The notes below the pieces were generated by a model. It was not told the origin of the DNA. It saw only the letters and a program-made list of their open reading frames with translations, and ran no database searches. A stretch of 64,000 nt of DNA from Streptomyces sp. SDr-06 (GTDB lineage: Bacteria; Actinomycetota; Actinomycetes; Streptomycetales; Streptomycetaceae), in assembly GCF_003324565.1 (NCBI RefSeq), contig NZ_QOLA01000012.1:62001-126000 (forward strand), read 5' to 3'. Shown piece after piece: positions 42,072 through 50,920 of the stretch. A program made the translations under genes and the position numbers. How positions within the stretch are numbered: position 1 is the stretch's first letter; every line of letters begins with the position of its first letter.

Positions 42072-42709
42072 ACCCCGAGAGTCCGGCCGTCCCGCGCCTG
42101 GTCGCGGCCCGCTGCCTGCGCTATCCCGACGACGTCTTCTTCGCCCAACTCCCGCTCCTTCACGCGGCGTTGCGCGAATCCCCCGGGTCGGCCGCCGAGC
42201 GGCTCCGGTCCTTCCTCGACGTGGCGGGGGCCACCGATCCGCTGGACCTGGCCGCGCACTACACCTCCACGTTCGACACCCGCAACCGCCGCTGCCTGTA
42301 CCTGACGTGGTGGACCGACGGCGACACCCGGCGTCGCGGCCTCTCGCTGGTCCGCCTCAAGCGGATCTACCGCGACCACGGCCTGGAGTTCAGCCACGAG
42401 GAGCTCCCCGACTTCCTCCCGGCCGCCCTCGAATTCGCCGGGCGCCACGAGGAGTCCGGCACCGCGCTGCTCCAGGAGCACCGCGCGGGCCTCGAACTGC
42501 TGCGCCTCGCCCTGACCGAGGCGGCCACCCCGTACGCCGACGTCCTCGACGCGGTCTGCGCGACGCTGCCCGGGACCTCGCCCACCACGAAGGCCGAGGC
42601 GAAGGCGCTGGCCAAGGCGGGCCCGCCGCGCGAGACGGTGGGAATCGAGCCCTTCGGGCCCGGCGTCGAACTCCCCTGGCCCGGCTTCCCCGAGAGGGGG
42701 GCGTCCTGA
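42068..42709 (+). CDS. narJ: Nitrate reductase assembly chaperone NarJ
   Basis: A 213-residue TorD/NarJ-fold chaperone needed to insert the molybdenum cofactor into NarG. The family pattern YTSTFDTRNRRCLYLTWWTDGDTRRRG is visible. Start overlaps narH stop (ATGA). Confidence 0.95.
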   Translation: MNPESPAVPRLVAARCLRYPDDVFFAQLPLLHAALRESPGSAAERLRSFLDVAGATDPLDLAAHYTSTFDTRNRRCLYLTWWTDGDTRRRGLSLVRLKRIYRDHGLEFSHEELPDFLPAALEFAGRHEESGTALLQEHRAGLELLRLALTEAATPYADVLDAVCATLPGTSPTTKAEAKALAKAGPPRETVGIEPFGPGVELPWPGFPERGAS

Positions 42710-43434
42710 TGGACCTGCTCCTGTGGGGCGTGCTGCCCTATGTGTCGATCGCCCTGCTGGTCGCGGGCACCGTCTGGCGGGCCCGCTACGACCGGTTCGG
42801 CTGGACCACGCGATCCACCCAGGTCCACGAGTCGCGGCTGCTCCGCGTCGGTTCGCCGCTCTTCCACTTCGGGATGCTCTTCGTCGTGCTCGGCCACGTG
42901 GTGGGTCTGGTGATCCCGCGGAGCTGGACGGACGCGGCCGGGGTGAGCGACCACGCCTACCACCTGGTGGCCCTGTCCACGGGCGCGGTCGCGGGGCTCG
43001 CGGCGGCCTGCGGCATCGCGATCCTGGTCTACCGGCGGTTCACCGTCACCGCCGTGCGCCGGGCGACCCTGCGCGGCGACCACCTGATGTACACGTTCCT
43101 GCTCGGCGCGCTCCTCCTCGGCCTGACCGCGACGGTGATGAGCTCGGCCGGCGCCACCGGCGACTACAACTACCGCGAGGGCGTCTCCCTCTGGTTCCGC
43201 TCGCTGTTCACCTTCCAGCCGGACTACACCTTGATGGGCGCGGCCCCGCTGGTCTTCAAGCTGCACATCCTGTTCGGCTTCACGCTGTTCGCGCTGATCC
43301 CGTACTCGCGCCTGGTCCACATGTTCAGCGCCCCCGTGCAGTACCTGTTCCGCCCGTACGTCGTCTACCGGCGCCGCGATCCGGGGCTCACCGCCAACCG
43401 GGCGGCGCGGCGCGGCTGGGAGCGGGTGCGATGA
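42709..43434 (+). CDS. narI: Nitrate reductase gamma subunit NarI
   Basis: A 241-residue membrane cytochrome b with five hydrophobic segments. His residues for the two b haems appear as FHFGMLFVVLGHVVG and HILFGFTLFALIPYSRLVH. It oxidises menaquinol and passes electrons to NarH. TGATG overlap with narJ. Confidence 0.96.
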   Translation: MDLLLWGVLPYVSIALLVAGTVWRARYDRFGWTTRSTQVHESRLLRVGSPLFHFGMLFVVLGHVVGLVIPRSWTDAAGVSDHAYHLVALSTGAVAGLAAACGIAILVYRRFTVTAVRRATLRGDHLMYTFLLGALLLGLTATVMSSAGATGDYNYREGVSLWFRSLFTFQPDYTLMGAAPLVFKLHILFGFTLFALIPYSRLVHMFSAPVQYLFRPYVVYRRRDPGLTANRAARRGWERVR

Positions 43435-44609
43435 GCGCGCGGACGCCGGTGCGCAGGCCCCGGCACGCGGTGGCGGACCGGCCCTTCATCGTCATCTGGG
43501 AGGCCACCCGGGCCTGTCCGCTGGCCTGTCTGCACTGCCGGGCCGAGGCGCGGCCGGACCGCGACCCGGGCGAGCTCGACGGGGTGGACGCCCGGCGCCT
43601 GATGGACCAGATCGCCGCGTTCGGGAAGCCGAGCCCGCTGTTCGTGATCACCGGCGGCGACCCGTTCCAGCGCGCCGACCTCAACGACCTGGTGCGGTAC
43701 GGGACTTCACTCGGGCTGCGGGTGGCGGTGTCACCGTCCGGCACCCCCACCCTGACCCGCGCCAACCTCACGGCGGTGCGGGACGCGGGCGCCGTGGCGC
43801 TCTCCCTGTCGCTCGACGGCTCGACCGCCGCCCGGCACGACGCCTTCCGGGGCGTCGACGGGGTCTTCGACTGGACCCTGGAGGGCTGGCGCACCGCGCG
43901 CGAGCTCGGCCTCAAGGTTCAGGTCAACACCACCGTCACCCGCGCCGCCCTGCCCGACCTCGCCGACATCGCGGCCCTGGTCAAGCGCGAGGGCGCGATG
44001 CTCTGGTCGGGGTTCGTCCTGGTGCCGACCGGACGCGGCGCGGGACTCGACGCCCTCACCCCGGACGAGACCGAGGACGTTCTGCACTTCCTGTACGACT
44101 GCGGCTCCGTCATCGCCACGAAGACGACGGAGGGCCACCACTTCCGCCGCGTCGCCCTCCAGCGCGCCATCCTGGCCCGGCACGGCGAACAGCCGGAACT
44201 GGGCCCTCTGCACCGGCAACTCACCGAGCGCGCCCAGGAGTTGGGCCTCTTCGCGGGCGAGGGGCGGCCGGTGCGCAGGCCGCCGATGGACGTGTCGTCG
44301 GGCCGGGGCTTCGTCTTCGTCTCGCACACCGGCGAGGTCCATCCCAGCGGCTTCCTGCCCGTCTCGGCGGGCAATGTGAAACACCATCCGCTCGCCGACA
44401 TCTACCGCGGCTCGGCCCTGTTCGCGACGCTCCGCGACCCCGCCCTGCTGCGCGGCAGGTGCGGGCGCTGCGAGTTCAACTCCGTCTGCGGCGGATCGCG
44501 TTCACGGGCGTACGGGCTGACCGGCGACGTGCTCGCCGCCGACCCGTGGTGTGCGTACGAGCCCGGCAGCTTCCCCCATCAGGACGACCTCCGAGAGCTG
44601 GTTCCATGA
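43431..44609 (+). CDS. Radical SAM/SPASM protein, AhbD/NirJ-like
   Basis: A 392-residue radical SAM enzyme with the 4Fe-4S motif CPLACLHC (Cys29, Cys33, Cys36) and a C-terminal Cys-rich SPASM-like segment (CGRCEFNSVCGG...DPWC). The N-terminal block WEATRACPLACLHCRAEA is shared with haem-related radical SAM proteins (AhbC, AhbD, NirJ) and with the TIGR04053 group; no peptide substrate is encoded nearby. Position between narI and cgoX, with ATGA overlaps on both sides, favours a haem-related reaction. Confidence 0.82.
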   Translation: MSARTPVRRPRHAVADRPFIVIWEATRACPLACLHCRAEARPDRDPGELDGVDARRLMDQIAAFGKPSPLFVITGGDPFQRADLNDLVRYGTSLGLRVAVSPSGTPTLTRANLTAVRDAGAVALSLSLDGSTAARHDAFRGVDGVFDWTLEGWRTARELGLKVQVNTTVTRAALPDLADIAALVKREGAMLWSGFVLVPTGRGAGLDALTPDETEDVLHFLYDCGSVIATKTTEGHHFRRVALQRAILARHGEQPELGPLHRQLTERAQELGLFAGEGRPVRRPPMDVSSGRGFVFVSHTGEVHPSGFLPVSAGNVKHHPLADIYRGSALFATLRDPALLRGRCGRCEFNSVCGGSRSRAYGLTGDVLAADPWCAYEPGSFPHQDDLRELVP

Positions 44610-45976
44610 CGTCGAAGCGATCGGTCGTCGTCATCGGCGCGGGCATCAGCGGCCTCGCCGCCGCCTGGCGGCTGCGCGGGCGGGCCGAGGTCACGGTCCT
44701 GGAGAGCGGGGCCCGGGTCGGCGGCAAGCTGCGCACCGGCACGCTCGCCGGGGTCGCGGTCGACGAGGGCGCCGAGTCCGTGATGGCGCTGCGACCCGAG
44801 GCGGTCGAGCTGGCCGAGGCGGTCGGCCTCGGCCCGGCCCTGGCCGACCCTGCGCCCGCCCCGGTCACCGTGTGGACGCGGGGTGCGCTGCGGCCGATGC
44901 CCGCGGGCCATGTGCTCGGCATCCCGTCCGACCCGGCGGCGCTGGCCGGGACCGGCCTCCTGTCGGACGCGGGCCTGGCGCGGCTGCGCGAGGAGGGGGC
45001 GCGACCGGCCGCCCCGGTCACCGAGGACGTGTCGATCGCCGCCTATCTGGGGGACCGCATCGGCCGCGAGGCCGTGGACCGCCTGGTGGAACCGCTGCTC
45101 GGCGGCGTGTACGCGGGCAGCACCGACCAGCTGTCGCTTCGCTCGGCGATGCCGGGCGTCGCGGGCATCGCCGAGCGCGGCGAGCCGCTGCTGAGCGCAC
45201 TGCACGGCCGCCCCCGCCCGGAGGGCTCCCCCGTACGCGGCATCGCGGGCGGCACCGGGCAGCTGCCGCTCGCTGTGGCGCGGGCGAGCGGCGCCCGCGT
45301 CCTGACCGGGACCACCGCGGCGGCCCTGGAGCGCACCGCGTCCGGCACCTGGCGGGTCGAGGCGAGCACCGCCGACGGCCCGCTGCTGCTGGCCGCCGAC
45401 GCGGTCGTCCTCGCGCTGCCCGCCTTCGCGGCGGCCACCCTGCTGCGCCCGCACGCGGCGACCGCCGCCCGCGAGCTGGCCGCGATCCCGTACGCGAGCA
45501 CGGCCGTGGTGACGATGGCGTTCGCCCGCGACCGGGCCGGGCTCGGCGGGCTGCCGTCCGGCAACGGCTTCCTCGTGCCGCCCGTGGACGGCCACACCGT
45601 GAAGGCGGCGACGTTCCTCTCCAACAAGTGGCGCTGGCAGGCCGACGCGGCCCCCGACCTCTTTCTGCTGCGCGCCTCCATCGGCCGGGCCGGCGAGGAG
45701 CACCTCCTGGAGCGGCCCGACCGCCATCTCATCCGCACGGCCCTGACCGACCTGCACCACGCGGCCGGTCCGATCGGCGAGCCCGTCGCGGCCCGCGTCA
45801 CCCGCTGGGAGCGGGGCCTGCCCCAGTACACGGTGGGCCACGCCGCCCGTATGGCGCGGGTCCACGAGGACGTCGCCCGCCTGCCGGGCCTCGAAGTGTG
45901 CGGCGCGGCCTACGCGGGCGTGGGCATCGCGGCCTGCGTCGCGACGGGGTTCACGGCGGCGGACCGCGTGGCCTGA
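44606..45976 (+). CDS. cgoX: Coproporphyrinogen III oxidase / protoporphyrinogen oxidase (CgoX/HemY)
   Basis: A 456-residue FAD enzyme with dinucleotide loop VVIGAGISGLAAAW and the ESGARVGGKLRTG block. Actinobacteria use the coproporphyrin-dependent route, in which this enzyme oxidises coproporphyrinogen III to coproporphyrin III, normally with O2. Typical C-terminal GLEVCGAAYAGVGIAAC. Overlaps the radical SAM gene by ATGA and ends the nar run. A second copy with the other haem genes elsewhere is likely but cannot be seen here. Confidence 0.88.
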   Translation: MTSKRSVVVIGAGISGLAAAWRLRGRAEVTVLESGARVGGKLRTGTLAGVAVDEGAESVMALRPEAVELAEAVGLGPALADPAPAPVTVWTRGALRPMPAGHVLGIPSDPAALAGTGLLSDAGLARLREEGARPAAPVTEDVSIAAYLGDRIGREAVDRLVEPLLGGVYAGSTDQLSLRSAMPGVAGIAERGEPLLSALHGRPRPEGSPVRGIAGGTGQLPLAVARASGARVLTGTTAAALERTASGTWRVEASTADGPLLLAADAVVLALPAFAAATLLRPHAATAARELAAIPYASTAVVTMAFARDRAGLGGLPSGNGFLVPPVDGHTVKAATFLSNKWRWQADAAPDLFLLRASIGRAGEEHLLERPDRHLIRTALTDLHHAAGPIGEPVAARVTRWERGLPQYTVGHAARMARVHEDVARLPGLEVCGAAYAGVGIAACVATGFTAADRVA

Positions 45977-46060
45977 CCGGCGGCCGGGACCGGGCCGGGA
46001 GCCACCCCGATGGGCCGCCCCGCTGGCGCACCCCCCGCCTGCCCGCCGCAGGATGGGGGG

Positions 46061-47647
46061 ATGGAACACCACCGTGCCCCGCGCAAGCGGACCCGGGCCG
46101 CCGCGTTCAGCGCCGCCGCCGTACTGATCGCCGCCGCCGGCTGTTCGAGCGGCGGCAAGGACGACAACGGGCTCGGCTCCGGCACGGCCGACGCGGCCAA
46201 GCTCGCCACGCAGAAGCTGGACTGGAAGGCGTGCTCCGCGCCCACCGCGGCGGAGGGCGCGGGCTCCGCCCCCTCCCCGCTGCCCGGCGGCGCCCAGTGG
46301 AAGTGCGCCACCATGAAGGTGCCGCTCGACTACGCCGACCCCAAGGCGGGCACGCTCGACCTCGCCCTCATCCGGACCGAGGCCACCGACCGGGCCCGGC
46401 GCATCGGCTCGCTGGTGTTCAACTTCGGCGGTCCGGGCGGCTCCGGCGTGACCACCCTGCCGTCGGCTGCGAGCGACTACGAGGCCCTGCGCGCCCGCTA
46501 CGACCTGGTCAGCTTCGATCCGCGCGGGGTCGGCGCCAGCGCGCCGGTGCGCTGCGAGAACGACACCCAGCTCGACGCGTACTTCGCCCAGGACGCGACC
46601 CCCGAGGACCCCGCCAAGGAGAAGGCCTACATCGAGGGCCTCAAGTCGTTCGCCGTCGCCTGCCAGGACAACTCCGGCCGGGTGCTCCCCCACGTCGGCA
46701 CCACCGAGGCCGCCCGCGACATGGACCTCCTGCGCCAGGTCCTCGGCGACCAGAAGCTGCACTACATGGGGATTTCGTACGGGACCGAGCTCGGCGGCGT
46801 CTACGCCCATCTGTTCCCCAAGAACGTCGGGCGGGCCGTCTTCGACGCCGTCGTCGACCCCACGAACGACGTCGAGCAGGGCGCGCTCGGCCAGGCCAAG
46901 GGCTTCCAGCTCGCCCTCGACAACTTCGCCCAGGACTGCGTGAACCGCGGCGACAAGTGCCTGCTGCGCGGCGCCAACGTCAAGGAGGTCGAGGACGTCG
47001 TCGTCAAGCTGCTCGCCCAGCTCGCCACGAAGCCGATCCCCGCGGGCAACAGCGGACGGCAGCTCACCCGGACGCAGGCGACCAACGGCATCGCCCAGGC
47101 CCTGTACTCGAAGGAGTACTGGCGGCTCCTAGAACAGGGCGTCGACGAGGCGGAGGGCGGCCAGGGCGCGCTGCTGCTCGCCCTGTCGGACGCGATGAAC
47201 GGGCGCGGCAAGGGCGGCACCTACAGCAACATCCAGGCCGCCAACGCGGCCATCAACTGCGCCGACTTCAAACAGCGTTACTCACTGGAGCAGACGAAGG
47301 CCAAGCTCCCGGAGTTCCGCGCCGCCTCTCCGGTCTTCGGCGACTTCATGGGCTGGGGCCTCATGGGCTGTTCCGCGTGGCCGGTCGCCGGACAGTGGAC
47401 CAATCCCGACGTGAGCGCGCCGGGCGCCGCCCCCATCGTGGTCGTCGGCAACACGGGCGACCCGGCGACCCCGTACGCGGGCGCCCGGAACATGGTGGAG
47501 AAGCTGGGCCCGGGCGTCGGCGTGGAGCTCACGTACAAGGGCCAGGGCCACGGGGCGTACAACAGCGGCGACACGTGCGTGCAGGGCGCGGTGAACGCGT
47601 ATCTGCTGGACGGAAAGGTCCCCTCCGCGGGGACGGTCTGCCAGTAG
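46061..47647 (+). CDS. Secreted tripeptidyl aminopeptidase-like lipoprotein
   Basis: A 528-residue alpha/beta hydrolase of the SlpD/SlpE/Tap type. A lipoprotein signal ends with lipobox AAAGC (Cys28). Oxyanion loop NFGGPGGSG (121-129), nucleophile Ser239 in GISYGTELGG, Asp in GNTGDPATP and His in GQGHGAY complete the triad. It should release N-terminal tripeptides outside the cell. A GGATGGGGGG precedes the ATG. Confidence 0.92.
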   Translation: MEHHRAPRKRTRAAAFSAAAVLIAAAGCSSGGKDDNGLGSGTADAAKLATQKLDWKACSAPTAAEGAGSAPSPLPGGAQWKCATMKVPLDYADPKAGTLDLALIRTEATDRARRIGSLVFNFGGPGGSGVTTLPSAASDYEALRARYDLVSFDPRGVGASAPVRCENDTQLDAYFAQDATPEDPAKEKAYIEGLKSFAVACQDNSGRVLPHVGTTEAARDMDLLRQVLGDQKLHYMGISYGTELGGVYAHLFPKNVGRAVFDAVVDPTNDVEQGALGQAKGFQLALDNFAQDCVNRGDKCLLRGANVKEVEDVVVKLLAQLATKPIPAGNSGRQLTRTQATNGIAQALYSKEYWRLLEQGVDEAEGGQGALLLALSDAMNGRGKGGTYSNIQAANAAINCADFKQRYSLEQTKAKLPEFRAASPVFGDFMGWGLMGCSAWPVAGQWTNPDVSAPGAAPIVVVGNTGDPATPYAGARNMVEKLGPGVGVELTYKGQGHGAYNSGDTCVQGAVNAYLLDGKVPSAGTVCQ

Positions 47648-47690
47648 ACCGGCGCCGCTTCGAACCCGTCCGCCGGGGGGCAGGTGCGAC

Positions 47691-47732
47691 CGCGGGCCGC
47701 CGGTGGCTGGTCGCGCGGTTCCCCGCGCCCCT
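47691..47732 (-). repeat. Dispersed Streptomyces repeat, copy 3 (module B)
   Basis: Reading the minus strand, AGGGGCGCGGGGAACCGCG then CCAGCCAC and CGGCCCGCG matches module B at 35789-35831 with a few changes. It occupies the gap between two convergent genes and may act as a hairpin terminator. Confidence 0.7.
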
Positions 47733-47793
47733 GGCGGGGCTGGGGGAACCGGACGGGCGGCCACGGACGGCCCGCGGTCGGAGTACCCGGCGC

Positions 47794-48972
47794 TCAGTAG
47801 ATCGGCTTCTCCGGCTCGATCTGGTTGACCCAGCCGATCACGCCGCCGCCCACGTGCACCGCGTCCGAGAAGCCCGCGGACTTGAGGACCGCGAGGACCT
47901 CCGCCGAGCGGACACCCGTCTTGCAGTGCAGGACGATCCGCTTGTCCTGGGGCAGCGCCTCCAAGGCCGTGCCCATCAGGAACTCGTTCTTCGGGATCAG
48001 CTTGGCGCCCGGGATCGAGACGATCTCGTACTCGTTCGGCTCGCGGACGTCGATGATCTCGATCTTCTCGTCGGCGTCGATCCACTCCTTGAGCTGCTTG
48101 GGAGTGATCGTCGAGCCCATGGCCGCTTCCTGGGCCTCCTCGGACACGACGCCGCAGAAGGCCTCGTAGTCGATGAGCTCGGTGACCGTCGCGTTCGGTC
48201 CGCAGACCGCGCAGTCGGGGTCCTTGCGGACCTTGACCTGGCGGTACTGCATCTCCAGGGCGTCGTAGATCATCAGGCGGCCGACCAGCGGCTCGCCGAC
48301 ACCCGCGAGGACCTTGATCGCCTCGGTGACCTGGATCGAGCCGATCGAGGCGCACAGCACACCGAGCACGCCGCCCTCGGCGCAGCTCGGGACCATGCCC
48401 GGCGGCGGGGGCTCGGGGTAGAGGCAGCGGTAGCAGGGACCGTGCTCGGACCAGAAGACCGAGGCCTGACCGTCGAACCGGTAGATCGAGCCCCACACGT
48501 ACGGCTTGTTGAGCAGCACGCAGGCGTCGTTCACCAGGTAGCGAGTGGCGAAGTTGTCCGTGCCGTCGACGATCAGGTCGTACTGGCTGAAGATGTCCAT
48601 CACGTTCTCGGCCTCGAGCCGCTCTTCGTGCAGGACCACGTTCACGTACGGGTTGATGCCGAGGACGGAGTCCCGCGCGGACTCCGCCTTGGAGCGGCCG
48701 ATGTCGGCCTGGCTGTGGATGATCTGGCGCTGGAGGTTCGACTCGTCGACCTCGTCGAACTCCACGATGCCGAGCGTGCCGACACCGGCGGCCGCCAGGT
48801 ACATCAGGGCCGGGGAGCCGAGACCGCCGGCGCCCACGGCGAGCACCTTCGCGTTCTTCAGCCGCTTCTGCCCGTCCATCCCGACGTCGGGAATGATCAG
48901 GTGGCGCGAATACCTGCGGACCTCGTCTACGGTGAGCTCAGCTGCTGGCTCGACCAGGGGTGGCAGCGACAC
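47794..48972 (-). CDS. moeZ: Adenylyltransferase/sulfurtransferase MoeZ
   Basis: A 392-residue fusion of MoeB/ThiF E1 and rhodanese domains. ATP loop GAGGLGS (47-53), zinc pairs CYRC and CAVC, and rhodanese active loop CKTGVRS are present. MoeZ adenylates and sulfurates sulfur carriers such as MoaD and ThiS/CysO types, so it serves molybdopterin and cysteine pathways. GTG start. Confidence 0.93.
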   Translation of the reverse strand: MSLPPLVEPAAELTVDEVRRYSRHLIIPDVGMDGQKRLKNAKVLAVGAGGLGSPALMYLAAAGVGTLGIVEFDEVDESNLQRQIIHSQADIGRSKAESARDSVLGINPYVNVVLHEERLEAENVMDIFSQYDLIVDGTDNFATRYLVNDACVLLNKPYVWGSIYRFDGQASVFWSEHGPCYRCLYPEPPPPGMVPSCAEGGVLGVLCASIGSIQVTEAIKVLAGVGEPLVGRLMIYDALEMQYRQVKVRKDPDCAVCGPNATVTELIDYEAFCGVVSEEAQEAAMGSTITPKQLKEWIDADEKIEIIDVREPNEYEIVSIPGAKLIPKNEFLMGTALEALPQDKRIVLHCKTGVRSAEVLAVLKSAGFSDAVHVGGGVIGWVNQIEPEKPIY

Positions 48973-49045
48973 GAGAACCTCAATTTACGCAGTTGGTCGG
49001 TAAGTCAGTACGGTTGCTCTCTCCGTAACACTGCCACGCTCCCCC

Positions 49046-49822
49046 TCATTCCGAGATACCCGGTCCGATCCGCGAGACGATTTCGTCCCAGTAGCCGGGC
49101 AGTGTCTCGAATGGGTTGATATACCCGTTTCCCTTGCGGGGCCGGTCGTCGCGGTCCGTGAAGTAGATCGTGCCCGCGCCCTGCCAGCGGGCGATCCGCA
49201 GGGCTTCCTCCAGATGGGTCCTCGGCACCCCGTGCACCAGGTGGCAGAAGCGCTCCGGCGGGTAGTCGGCGGTCCATTCCGCCACCTGCGACCAGCGGTA
49301 GTCGGCCCACGGTCCGGTGTAGGTGATCAGCTGGTCGGCGGCCTCCGCGTAGCCGGGGTACGGGTGTGTGCCGTGCCCGAAGACCAGGTGGGCGCCGTCC
49401 CGCAGGGCCCGGAGCGTGTCCGTGGTGCGCCGCATTTCGGGAAGCGCGTCTCGCTCTGTGGGACAACGGTGGAGCAGGAAGCCGTCGACCCGGTACCAGT
49501 CGAGGTAGCGGTGCGCCTCGGAGATCTGCTCGCCGAAGGAGCGCGTCCCGTACGCCGTGTCGAGGTGGCCGAGCACCCGGATCCCGGCGTTGCGCAGCCG
49601 CCCGACGGCTTCGAGGCAGTGCGGGTCGGGCCGGCTGCCGGGGCCGCCCGGCGTGCCGCCGGACACGTTGAGCACGGCCCAGTGCAACGGCGTTCCGGGG
49701 CGGGTGAGTTCGGCCCATTCGACGGGGGCGACCAGCGGATGGGCGTAACCGGGGACGCCGAGCCCGAGCCGGTCGGCGCCGGTCGCCGCGCGCTGTCCGA
49801 GGAGCCGGGTCAGATTCGGCAT
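49046..49822 (-). CDS. Spherulin-4 family protein (GH135/Sph3-like fold)
   Basis: A 258-residue protein matching the spherulation-specific family 4 pattern: GVPGYAHPLV near the N-terminus, LNVSGGTPGGPGSRPDPH, VLGHLDTAYGTRS and YFTDRDD near the end. Fungal Sph3 of this family cleaves alpha-1,4-GalNAc polymers. Two cautions: no signal peptide is visible, and the acidic pair expected after the fifth strand (GIFxDE in relatives) reads GFLLHR, so it may be inactive or altered. Its ATG overlaps the end of the epimerase gene by 13 nt. Confidence 0.75.
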   Translation of the reverse strand: MPNLTRLLGQRAATGADRLGLGVPGYAHPLVAPVEWAELTRPGTPLHWAVLNVSGGTPGGPGSRPDPHCLEAVGRLRNAGIRVLGHLDTAYGTRSFGEQISEAHRYLDWYRVDGFLLHRCPTERDALPEMRRTTDTLRALRDGAHLVFGHGTHPYPGYAEAADQLITYTGPWADYRWSQVAEWTADYPPERFCHLVHGVPRTHLEEALRIARWQGAGTIYFTDRDDRPRKGNGYINPFETLPGYWDEIVSRIGPGISE

Positions 49823-50775
49823 GCCGCCTCCATCCAGATGTCCGCGAGGGACTCCTCCAGGTTGATGCGGGGCCGCCAGCCGAGCCGGTCGCGGGCGGTG
49901 CGCACATCGGCCTGCTGCCAGCTGCCGCAGCCGTCGGGGTAGGGGGCGGGCGCGGCGAGGTGTTCGAGGCCGGGCTCGCCCACGCGCGGGGAGCCGATCA
50001 TGCCGGGGCGCATGCCGGGGGGGCCGTCGAGTTCGTGCAGGGCGCCCGCGTAGCCCGCGACCCGGGCGAGGACGGCGGCCGCGTCGCGGAGCTTCACCGA
50101 GCGTCCGGTGCCGATGTTGACCACGCCCTGCGCCGCCGAGAGCGACGCGGCGTGCACGGCCCGCGCCACGTCGCGCACGTCGACGAAGTCCCGCTGCACG
50201 CCGAGCCCGCCGAGCTTCAGTTCACCGTCGCCGGACTGCATGGCGCGCCGCATCGCCTCGGCGAGCCGGCCGAGCGGCGACCCGGCCGGTGTGCCGGGGC
50301 CGACCGGCGAGAAGACGCGCAGCACGATCGCGTCGAGCCCGGAGCCGAGGACGAGTTCGGTCGCGGCGAGCTTGGAGACGCCGTACGGACCGCCGGGGCG
50401 CGGCACCGCGTCCTCGGCGGTGGAGGAGCCGGGCTGCGAGGGCCCGTACTCCGAGGCGCAGCCGATCTGCACGAGCCGGGCGCCGCAGCCGCTGCGCCGC
50501 AGGGCCTCGCAGACGGTGGCGACGGCGACGGTGTTGTGCCGGGTCAGTTCGCGGGCGCCGCCCCGGGTGGCCCCGGCGCAGTTGACGACGACCCCGGGGT
50601 GCACGGCGTCCAGGAAGCGGGTCAGGGCTCCCGGGCTGCCGGTGGCGAGGTCGAACCGTACGTCCGCGTCGTCGCCGCGCCCGAGGGCGGTGAGCTGGAC
50701 GGCGGGGTCGGCGAGCAGGCGGTCGGCGACGAACCGGCCGAGGTATCCGTTGGCTCCGAGCAGCAGCACCCTCAT
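49810..50775 (-). CDS. NAD-dependent nucleotide-sugar epimerase
   Basis: A 321-residue extended SDR with N-terminal LLLGANGYLGRFVA, the catalytic Tyr-Lys as PYGVSKLAATE, and GGLGVQRDFVDVRDVARAV typical of UDP-sugar 4-epimerases and dehydratases. Probably supplies a UDP-sugar to the neighbouring glycosyltransferase; exact substrate unknown. Confidence 0.85.
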   Translation of the reverse strand: MRVLLLGANGYLGRFVADRLLADPAVQLTALGRGDDADVRFDLATGSPGALTRFLDAVHPGVVVNCAGATRGGARELTRHNTVAVATVCEALRRSGCGARLVQIGCASEYGPSQPGSSTAEDAVPRPGGPYGVSKLAATELVLGSGLDAIVLRVFSPVGPGTPAGSPLGRLAEAMRRAMQSGDGELKLGGLGVQRDFVDVRDVARAVHAASLSAAQGVVNIGTGRSVKLRDAAAVLARVAGYAGALHELDGPPGMRPGMIGSPRVGEPGLEHLAAPAPYPDGCGSWQQADVRTARDRLGWRPRINLEESLADIWMEAACRI

Positions 50776-50920
50776 CGCACGGTCCTTCCGTGCGGGTGGC
50801 GGGAGGCCGGTGGCAGGGCGGTCATGTGTCGTTCTCCTTCAATGCCGTCCCGCCCGTTGCGTACTGCGGTCGGGCGGTGACGGCGCTTCGGTGGGGTGGG
50901 CGCTCCGGTCGTCGGGCGCC

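Noticed and set aside
44551..49119. 1522-codon plus-strand frame spanning cgoX, the peptidase and moeZ
   Set aside because: It runs through three unrelated genes in the wrong frame or strand and is Arg/Gly-rich throughout.
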